Positions 58,772 to 64,000 of a DNA stretch of 64,000 nt are shown piece by piece. The position numbers and the translations under genes were made by a program. This stretch comes from Actinomycetota bacterium (GTDB taxonomy: Bacteria; Actinomycetota; Thermoleophilia; Solirubrobacterales; 70-9), in the NCBI GenBank assembly GCA_018268415.1, contig JAFDWO010000160.1:62001-126000 (forward strand). The letters are read 5' to 3'. Under the pieces are notes generated by a model. It was not told where the DNA came from. It saw nothing but the letters and a program-made list of their open reading frames with translations, and searched no databases. Each line of letters opens with the position of its first letter. Position 1 is the stretch's first letter.

Positions 58772-60139
58772 ATAGCTACGTTTGCCGAGCTCGGCACTTC
58801 CGGGCCGGTTGTCGAGGCGCTGCGCGCGCGGTCGATTACCGAGCCTTTTGCTGTACAGGAGATGGTTATTGGTGATGCATTGGCGGGCCATGATCTGTTG
58901 GTCCAGTCCCCCACCGGATCGGGCAAGACGCTGGCGTTTGGCGTGCCGCTGGTCGACTTGCTGGAGCCTGGTGCATGGGGGCCGCAGGCGTTGATCTTGG
59001 CGCCGACGCGGGAGTTGGCTTCGCAGATCGTGGATGAGCTGGAAGTGGTCGCGCGGGCGCGGCGGCTACGGGTGGCCGCTGTGTATGGGGGTGTCGGGTT
59101 CGGGCCCCAGATCGCGGCGGCGAAGAAGGCCGACATCCTGGTGGCGACGCCTGGTCGGCTGGAGGATCTGATCGCGCGGGGGGCGGTGGAGCTCGACGGG
59201 ATCGACGTGCTGGTGCTGGACGAGGCGGACCGGATGCTGGATATGGGCTTCCGGCCGGCCGTGGACCGGATCGTGGCGCTGACGCCGCGGGACCGGCAGA
59301 CGCTGTTCTTCTCGGCGACGCTTGCGGGCCCGGCCGGCGAGGCGGCCTGCGACTACACCTTCGAGGCCCGGTCGCACACTCATGCGCCGGCGGAGGAGGC
59401 GGCCGCCGACATCGAGCACCGGTTCCTGAGGGTCGAGTCGCAGAGCGCCAAGCTCGAGCAGCTGGTCGAGGTGCTGGGGGCGGAGGAGCCCGGGCGCACC
59501 CTGGTCTTCGTGCGCACCAAGCGGGGCGCAGACCGGCTGGTCAAGCGACTGCGCAAAGTTGAGGTCGAGGCGGTCGCGATGCACGGCGACAAGACCCAGC
59601 GGCAGCGTGAAAATGCCCTTGCCCGCTTCGAGCGGGGCGAGGTGATGACGTTGGTCGCCACCGACGTCGCGGCGCGCGGTATCGACGTCCCCGACGTGGT
59701 GCGGGTCATCAACTACGACGCGCCGGAGGACCGCGCCGCCTACGTGCACCGGATTGGCAGGACCGGCCGTGCGGGTCGGACCGGCACCGGGATCACCTTC
59801 GTCCTCGCCGACGAGGTGAAGGAGATGCGGAAGATCGCGAAGGAACTCGGCCTCGAGTTCGGCGCCGGTCGGAATGAGGGCGGCGCGGCGAGGCCGGGTC
59901 GCGACGCATCGATCGAGAAGCAGGGCGGTTCGCGTGGCGCCGGGAAGCAGGGCCGCGATGGCAACCGCAAGGGCGACGGCGGGCGCGGTGACGGCCGGCG
60001 CGGGCGCGAGGGTCATCGTGGAGGGAAAGCCGGGCCTCGCACGGCAGCCGACGGCGAGAACCGCAGCTCCGACGGGCCGCGTCGCAAACGTCGCCGGCGG
60101 CGCAAGCGCAAGCCGGCAGCGACCGGCGCCACCGCCTAG
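58772..60139 (+). CDS. DEAD-box RNA helicase with basic tail (apparent ATA start)
   Basis: A 455-residue RhlE-like ATP-dependent RNA helicase. It has the Q-motif region, SPTGSGKT (motif I), APTRELA (Ia), TPGR, VLDEADRMLDMGF (II), SAT (III), VATDVAARGIDVPDV (V) and HRIGRTGRAGRTG (VI). The C terminus (about 375-455) is Arg/Gly-rich and then Arg/Lys-rich, for RNA binding. The reading frame has no ATG, GTG or TTG near its ribosome site: AAGGAG is 7 nt before an ATA, after which the sequence reads ATFAELGTSGPVVEAL as expected for the protein start. Far-upstream in-frame TTG codons lack a ribosome site. Confidence 0.88.
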   Translation: MATFAELGTSGPVVEALRARSITEPFAVQEMVIGDALAGHDLLVQSPTGSGKTLAFGVPLVDLLEPGAWGPQALILAPTRELASQIVDELEVVARARRLRVAAVYGGVGFGPQIAAAKKADILVATPGRLEDLIARGAVELDGIDVLVLDEADRMLDMGFRPAVDRIVALTPRDRQTLFFSATLAGPAGEAACDYTFEARSHTHAPAEEAAADIEHRFLRVESQSAKLEQLVEVLGAEEPGRTLVFVRTKRGADRLVKRLRKVEVEAVAMHGDKTQRQRENALARFERGEVMTLVATDVAARGIDVPDVVRVINYDAPEDRAAYVHRIGRTGRAGRTGTGITFVLADEVKEMRKIAKELGLEFGAGRNEGGAARPGRDASIEKQGGSRGAGKQGRDGNRKGDGGRGDGRRGREGHRGGKAGPRTAADGENRSSDGPRRKRRRRRKRKPAATGATA

Positions 60140-60248
60140 GTCTCGGCCGAGGCGCGTTCGCGGAGATCCGCGGACAGCGCGGAGAACCGCGAGTGCGCTG
60201 GGTGGCGAACGCCCTCGAAATCGAGAAACGCTCGGCGGGCGGGGAACG

Positions 60249-60734
60249 CTAGGCGGGCGTCAGCCCGTAGTGCCGCGCGGTGTCGGTGAAGAGCGTCTTC
60301 AGGATCGCGCGGTTGACGGGCATGCCGGGGCGGCCGATCGCGGTCGGTTCGACCGCGATCGTCCAGGTGAAGCGGCAGGCGTCCGCGCCGCGGGGTTCGA
60401 CCAGGTAGTCCTCGGCGAGGGACTTGAAGAGGGGAGCGCTCGACTCGACCGCGTAGAACGAGTGGCGCCGGCCCTCCTCCCAGCGGAAATAGTGCTCGCG
60501 CAACATGCTGGCGCCCTGGAGCGCCTTCACCTCCCGCGTGGTGCCGACACCGAACGGGCGCGGCGAGGTCCAGCGAACGTCCTGGAGGATCCGGCACCAG
60601 TGGAGGGCGTCATCGGCGCAGAGTTCATCCCACACCACTGACGCCGGGCGAGCGATCTCGAAGCCCGCGCGGAGGCGGGTCGGCGCCGCCTCGAAAAAGC
60701 GCTCGTCCACCGGGGTGCAGGAGAACCAGGGCAC
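60249..60734 (-). CDS. SRPBCC (START/Bet v1-like) family protein
   Basis: A 161-residue protein with the helix-grip SRPBCC fold: FEIARPASVVWDELCADDA (first helix/strand), REVKALQGASMLREHYFRWEEGRRHSF (central strands) and a last helix with NRAILKTLFTDTARHY. Members are small ligand-binding proteins or polyketide cyclases. GTG 60734 gives a short start before FSCTPVDERFFE. It stands alone, divergent from the secreted protein at 60.9 kb. Confidence 0.8.
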   Translation of the reverse strand: MPWFSCTPVDERFFEAAPTRLRAGFEIARPASVVWDELCADDALHWCRILQDVRWTSPRPFGVGTTREVKALQGASMLREHYFRWEEGRRHSFYAVESSAPLFKSLAEDYLVEPRGADACRFTWTIAVEPTAIGRPGMPVNRAILKTLFTDTARHYGLTPA

Positions 60735-60823
60735 GATCGGACCGAGCCTACCTGCATTTGGCCAGGATCGATACAACGGCGGTATGCTCCCGAAAATGCC
60801 GCGGGGGCGACAGGGGGCAAAGC

Positions 60824-60883
60824 CACCCTCTCCGTGGACGAACGAGGCCGTCCCTCGGGAGGGTGAACGGCCGCAAAGGAGAG
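60824..60883 (+). promoter_or_regulatory. Switch-like leader before the 60.9-kb secreted protein
   Basis: CTCTCC (60828-60833) can pair with the ribosome site GGAGAG (60878-60883). CACCCTC (60824-60830), overlapping that element, can instead pair with GAGGGTG (60859-60865), and GGCCGT/ACGGCC form a third, competing hairpin. The pairings exclude each other, so the ribosome site could be masked or freed. Confidence 0.45.
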
Positions 60884-60890
60884 TAGGAGC

Positions 60891-61664
60891 ATGCGCAAAC
60901 ACGTGCTGATAGTCCTCGCGCTGGGGGCGCTCGTCGCCGTTTCGGCGGTCGGGATCGCCACCGCCGCGGGCGGCGAAGGGCCGGTGACGGTCAAGGTCGG
61001 CAACCTCGAACTGACGGCGGACGGCGGGTTCACCCCGAAAGCGCTGTCGAAGACGAAGCAGACGCCGATCGAACTCAACGCGGCCGGCTCGGTCAAAGAG
61101 GCCGACGGCAGCCATCCGCCCGCGGCCCGCGAAATCATCATCGAAGGCGACAAAAATGCCGAAGTCCACGTCAAGGGCATCCCGACCTGCAAGTCGGGCC
61201 AGCTCCAGGCGACCGACACGCAGGCGGCTCTCGCGGCCTGCAGATCGGCACTGATCGGTGAAGGCCAGACGACCGCCCAGGTGGCGTTCGCCGAACAGAA
61301 GCCGATCAACGTCCCCTCGAAGCTGCTGCTGTTCAACGGCGGCGAAAAGGGCGGCAAGATTACCTGGTATGTGCATGCCTTTTTCTCGAATCCGATCTCC
61401 GGTGCGATCGTCACCACGGTGACCATCACCAAGCACCCGCACGGTCGCTTCGGCACCCTCGCCGTGGCGAAGGTTCCGCAGATCACCGGCGGTTCGGGCT
61501 CGATCATCTCGTTCAACCTGAACATCAAAAAGGACGTCAAGGGCATCAACCCGATCAGTGCCAAGTGCACCGACGGGAAGCTCAAAGTTCACGTCCAGGC
61601 GAAATTCGAAGACGGGACGAAGGCGGAAACGGAAATCATCCGCGCCTGCACTCCGAAAGGCTGA
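60891..61664 (+). CDS. Secreted protein of a Solirubrobacterales-type family
   Basis: A 257-residue exported protein with a signal peptide (about 1-26, ending TAAGGEG). The mature domain opens VTVKVGNLELTADGGFTPKA, has a CKSGQLQATDTQAALAACRS block with paired Cys, and closes with SAKCTDGKLKVHVQAKF and ACTPKG. This pattern recurs many times in Solirubrobacterales genomes (family known to me only as a hypothetical protein). It is expressed from a regulated-looking leader and ends at a strong terminator. Confidence 0.78.
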   Translation: MRKHVLIVLALGALVAVSAVGIATAAGGEGPVTVKVGNLELTADGGFTPKALSKTKQTPIELNAAGSVKEADGSHPPAAREIIIEGDKNAEVHVKGIPTCKSGQLQATDTQAALAACRSALIGEGQTTAQVAFAEQKPINVPSKLLLFNGGEKGGKITWYVHAFFSNPISGAIVTTVTITKHPHGRFGTLAVAKVPQITGGSGSIISFNLNIKKDVKGINPISAKCTDGKLKVHVQAKFEDGTKAETEIIRACTPKG

Positions 61665-61697
61665 CGACCGGCGGCCGACGGTCGCGATCCGGCAAAG

Positions 61698-61725
61698 AAA
61701 AGGGCGGCCTTCGGGCCGCCCTTTT
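61698..61725. terminator. Bidirectional intrinsic terminator
   Basis: AAAAGGGCGGCC-TTCG-GGCCGCCCTTTT is a 12-bp stem with a TTCG tetraloop, T-rich at one end and A-rich at the other, so it can serve both strands (the secreted-protein gene and the convergent pentapeptide gene). Confidence 0.92.
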
Positions 61726-61821
61726 CGGATATGCGCAGGAAGAACCTATCCGAGCATGTATCCGAGGGCAACCGGGAAGGTACCGAGATGAGTTTCCCCC
61801 GCCGCCTCCGGTCCCGACCTC

Positions 61822-62493
61822 CTAGTCCGCGTCGCGGTCCTCGACCCTGAGGCCGGTGGCCGCGGCGAGGTGGTGGGCGAGGTCGATCAGCTGGGCTGAA
61901 TCGACGATCGCGCCGCGCAGGCCGGCCACGTCGCCGCCCAGTTGGGAGAGGTCGGAGCCGCGCAGGTCGACATCCGTCATCTCTGCCCGGCTGAAGTCGG
62001 TGCCCTCGAGCACGCAGCCTTCGAAGCGGACCGAAACGAGCTTGGCTCCGCCGAAGTCCGTGTCGAGGAGGACGCAGTCGGAGAACGTGACGCGGCTCAG
62101 CGCCGCGCCGCGCAGGTTGGCGTAGTCGAGCTTGCAGTCGTGGAGGAGGACGTCGGTGAGCTCGGCCTCGTTCAGGGCCAGGCCGGTCAGGCGGGAGCCG
62201 CGCAGTTCGGCCCGCCGCAGCAGCGCCCCGCGCCAGTCCCCGTTCGAGGCGTCGAGCGCCTCGGCGGCGACGTCCACCAGCCATAGGTCGCGCAGCACCG
62301 TGGCGGCGGCCCGCAGCCCGACCATCTTCGCGTGGTTGATCCGTCCCGACCGCGCCTCGGTACCGGCGATGTCGGCACCGACGATCTCCGCGTCCTCGAT
62401 CTCGAACCCTTCGCCGGGCTCCGGGTCGAGCTCGACCGCGCCCAGGTGCGCGGGCGCGAGGTCGGGCGGGTTGTCGCGACCGATCGGTGGCAC
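61822..62493 (-). CDS. Pentapeptide-repeat protein
   Basis: A 223-residue protein whose middle (about 45-190) is a right-handed quadrilateral beta helix of A(D/N)LXX-type repeats: ALLRRAELRGSRLTGLALNE, ANLRGAALSRVTFSDCVLLD and ADFGGAKLV-like turns. Such proteins (for example MfpA/Qnr) mimic DNA and protect gyrase, but most are of unknown role. The loops and dimer interface of Qnr cannot be recognised here. The ATG is 10 nt after the hydrolase stop, so the two genes form an operon. Confidence 0.82.
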   Translation of the reverse strand: MPPIGRDNPPDLAPAHLGAVELDPEPGEGFEIEDAEIVGADIAGTEARSGRINHAKMVGLRAAATVLRDLWLVDVAAEALDASNGDWRGALLRRAELRGSRLTGLALNEAELTDVLLHDCKLDYANLRGAALSRVTFSDCVLLDTDFGGAKLVSVRFEGCVLEGTDFSRAEMTDVDLRGSDLSQLGGDVAGLRGAIVDSAQLIDLAHHLAAATGLRVEDRDAD

Positions 62494-62503
62494 GGGCGAG
62501 AAC

Positions 62504-63415
62504 CTACGCGGTGCGCAGGAGGTCGCCGAGCTCGCGGCCGACGCGGTCGGCGGCCGCGGCGGCGGCGGGTGACCCTTCGTCCATCTGGAGGAAGTTGTGG
62601 ATCATCCCCGGCTCGCGGCGGGCGGTGACGGTGACGCCGGCCTCGCGGAGCCGCTCGGCGTAGGCCTCCAGCTCATCACGCAGCGGGTCGCGCTCGGCGC
62701 TGACGATCAGGGCCGGCGGCATCCCGGACAGGTCGGCGGTGGCGAGCGGGCTCACGCCTTCCTCGCCCCAGCGGGACTCATCGGCCACCCACTGGGAGTT
62801 GAACCAGCGGATCGCCTTCGGGTCGAGGCCACCGCCCGCGGCGTTCTCGCGCATCGAGGGCATGCTGCCGGTGAGGTCGGTGTTGGCGTAGATCAGCGCC
62901 TGCACCGCGGGAAGCGCCGCCGGGTCCTCGGAGCGCAGGCGCAGGCAGGCGAGGGTGACCAGCGTGCCGCCGGCGCTGTCGCCGAGCGCGCCCCACGGCC
63001 CGAGGCCCCCGAGCTCCGCCGGCGCGGCGGCGATCCAGCGCATCGCCCCGACGGCGTCGTCCACCGAGGCGGGCCAGGGGTGCTCCGGCGCGAGCCGGTA
63101 GTCGAGCGAGAGGACGGCGGACTCGGCGGCGACCGCGAGCCGGCGGCAGAGGCGGTCGGCGGAGTCGATGCCGCCGACGGTCCAGCCGCCCGCGTGGAGA
63201 TAGAGGACGAGCGGTGAGGCCTCCGGCCGGGGGCGGTAGAGGCGGGCGGGCAGCCCCTCGACCTCGATGTCACGGACCGTGGCCATCGCCGGGCCCGGCT
63301 GCTTCTGCGCGGCGCGCTCGCGCAGCGTCGCCCGCGCCTCCTCGACGTCCGGATCGTCCCCGAACGGCGACGGGCGGAGCGCGAGGATTTCAAGTTGCCG
63401 ATCGGCGTACTGCAC
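62504..63415 (-). CDS. Alpha/beta-hydrolase (HSL-type esterase)
   Basis: A 303-residue esterase of the hormone-sensitive-lipase family. The oxyanion-hole motif HAGGWTVGG replaces HGGG. The nucleophile is in LGDSAGGTLVTL, the acid in SAERDPLRDELEAYAERL, and the His in PGMIHNFLQMD. Members hydrolyse short-chain esters. The cap region is small. GTG 63415 was chosen because the family start lies near VQYADRQLEIL; earlier in-frame starts are unlikely. It is co-transcribed with the pentapeptide gene. Confidence 0.85.
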   Translation of the reverse strand: MQYADRQLEILALRPSPFGDDPDVEEARATLRERAAQKQPGPAMATVRDIEVEGLPARLYRPRPEASPLVLYLHAGGWTVGGIDSADRLCRRLAVAAESAVLSLDYRLAPEHPWPASVDDAVGAMRWIAAAPAELGGLGPWGALGDSAGGTLVTLACLRLRSEDPAALPAVQALIYANTDLTGSMPSMRENAAGGGLDPKAIRWFNSQWVADESRWGEEGVSPLATADLSGMPPALIVSAERDPLRDELEAYAERLREAGVTVTARREPGMIHNFLQMDEGSPAAAAAADRVGRELGDLLRTA

Positions 63416-63506
63416 GTGGGCGACATTCTGACCGCGCCGACCAGCTCGACGCCTGTCCGCGTATGGAGGACAAGCGCCGAGGGGTCGAGGCCGCGGCCGG
63501 GCGGGG

Positions 63507-64000
63507 TCAGGCAGCGGCGGCCGCCCCTCCGCGCAGGCGCTGGAGGGCCAGAGATTGCGCCTCGGCGAGGGGCGTCGTGCCGTGGCGCTCGGCTTCGTCG
63601 AGGACGAGACCGATGGTCGTGCCGATGTGGTCGACCAGGGCGGCGACGCCGTGGCGGTCGAGCTGGTGGAGCTCGGCGTAGACGGAGATGAGGCCGCCCG
63701 CGTTGACGATGAAGTCGGGGGCATAAACGACTCCGCGCCGCGTCAGGTCGGTCGCCAGGTGCTCGTCGGCGAGGATGTTGTTGGCCGCGCCGCAGACGAT
63801 CGCGCAGCGGAGGCGGTCGACCGTCTCGGCGTCGACGACGCCGCCGAGGGCGCAGGGAGCGAGGACGTCGCAGTCGGCGAGGATGGCCTCGCCCGGGTCG
63901 ATCCAGGTCGCTCCGAGCTTCTCGGCGAGGGCGCGGCGGGACGGGTCGACGTCGGTGATCGTCACCTCCGCGCCGCCGTTCACGAGGAGGCGCGCGAGGC
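63507..64000 (-). CDS. Glu/Leu/Phe/Val dehydrogenase, C-terminal part (partial)
   Basis: The gene runs off the right edge; its C-terminal 164 residues are present. VTITDVDPSRRALAEKLGA is the Rossmann dinucleotide region, ALGGVVDAETVDRL and IVCGAANNILAD are the family's conserved cofactor blocks, and VYAPDFIVNAGGLISVYAEL is typical of leucine/valine dehydrogenases. It should oxidatively deaminate branched-chain amino acids. The catalytic Lys lies outside the window. It is upstream of the esterase gene on the same strand. Confidence 0.85.
   Translation of the reverse strand, partial: LARLLVNGGAEVTITDVDPSRRALAEKLGATWIDPGEAILADCDVLAPCALGGVVDAETVDRLRCAIVCGAANNILADEHLATDLTRRGVVYAPDFIVNAGGLISVYAELHQLDRHGVAALVDHIGTTIGLVLDEAERHGTTPLAEAQSLALQRLRGGAAAAA

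Noticed and set aside
60797-60890. Known riboswitch (c-di-GMP, c-di-AMP or cobalamin class) in the leader
   Set aside because: Short matches such as GCAAAGCC occur, but the order of conserved elements of these classes is absent.
1-64000. CRISPR arrays, transposases, integrases, prophage genes, rRNA or tRNA genes
   Set aside because: No direct-repeat arrays, mobile-element proteins or conserved RNA signatures were seen on either strand.

Overview
The window is a 64 kb piece of a high-GC actinobacterial chromosome. It most likely comes from the Thermoleophilia (Solirubrobacterales or relatives). The clues are the very high GC content with frequent GTG and TTG starts, a LexA box of the actinobacterial type in front of an imuB/dnaE2 mutasome, an F420-dependent PPOX-type oxidoreductase, an AbiEi/DUF559 protein, and very large secreted NHL-repeat proteins with lysine-rich tails, a hallmark of that order. 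No rRNA, tRNA, CRISPR array, transposase or phage gene was found. The assignment rests on gene families I recognise and was not checked by any search.

Layout. 1-5.8 kb: tatA, then an exopolysaccharide block (three glycosyltransferases, a polyprenyl-phosphate sugar transferase, two GNAT/FemAB-like acyltransferases). 5.8-10.8 kb: metF, a sugar-type MFS transporter, an enoyl-CoA hydratase and two tandem TetR paralogues. 10.8-15.7 kb: an SOS-controlled mutasome operon (a shortened imuB, a DUF6504 gene, dnaE2). 15.7-19.8 kb: two oxidoreductases, an MFS pump, and soxR divergent from a small DUF5519-type gene. 19.9-25.9 kb: signalling genes (an anti-sigma-type ATPase, a PAS/PAS/GAF/PP2C phosphatase, a membrane diguanylate cyclase) with a cupin, a DHA2 pump and a GroES-like paralogue. 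26-33.3 kb: an AbiEi-like protein, Kup potassium transporter, SDR, secreted SGNH hydrolase, histone-deacetylase-like amidohydrolase and PaiB. 33.3-41 kb: a tiny peptide gene divergent from a winged-helix regulator, an L,D-transpeptidase, a UGT-type glycosyltransferase, a PPOX protein, a coiled-coil repeat protein and a TetR/DHA2-pump pair. 41-48.1 kb: a broken methyltransferase, a glutamine amidotransferase, a possible toxin-antitoxin pair overlapping an M1 peptidase, small membrane and histidine-rich proteins, and a lower-GC accessory stretch (lipoprotein, BacA-like protein, winged-helix regulator). 48.1-61.7 kb: secreted-protein genes with long structured 5' leaders, with a DEAD-box helicase and an SRPBCC gene among them. 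61.8-64 kb: pentapeptide protein, alpha/beta hydrolase and the start of a leucine-dehydrogenase-type gene.

Main points for a second look. (1) A 51-bp palindrome with 23-nt arms and a 5-nt loop occurs twice: once between divergent glycosyltransferase genes and once in frame inside dnaE2, where it adds 17 codons. (2) A 22-codon gene has its own ribosome binding site and intrinsic terminator and is divergent from a winged-helix regulator. (3) A DEAD-box helicase gene appears to start at ATA. (4) The start codon of the AbiEi-like gene lies in the loop of an inverted repeat. (5) The leader at 60.82-60.88 kb can form mutually exclusive pairings, one of which hides the ribosome binding site. (6) The mutasome's ImuB subunit is unusually short and no ImuA' gene is nearby.
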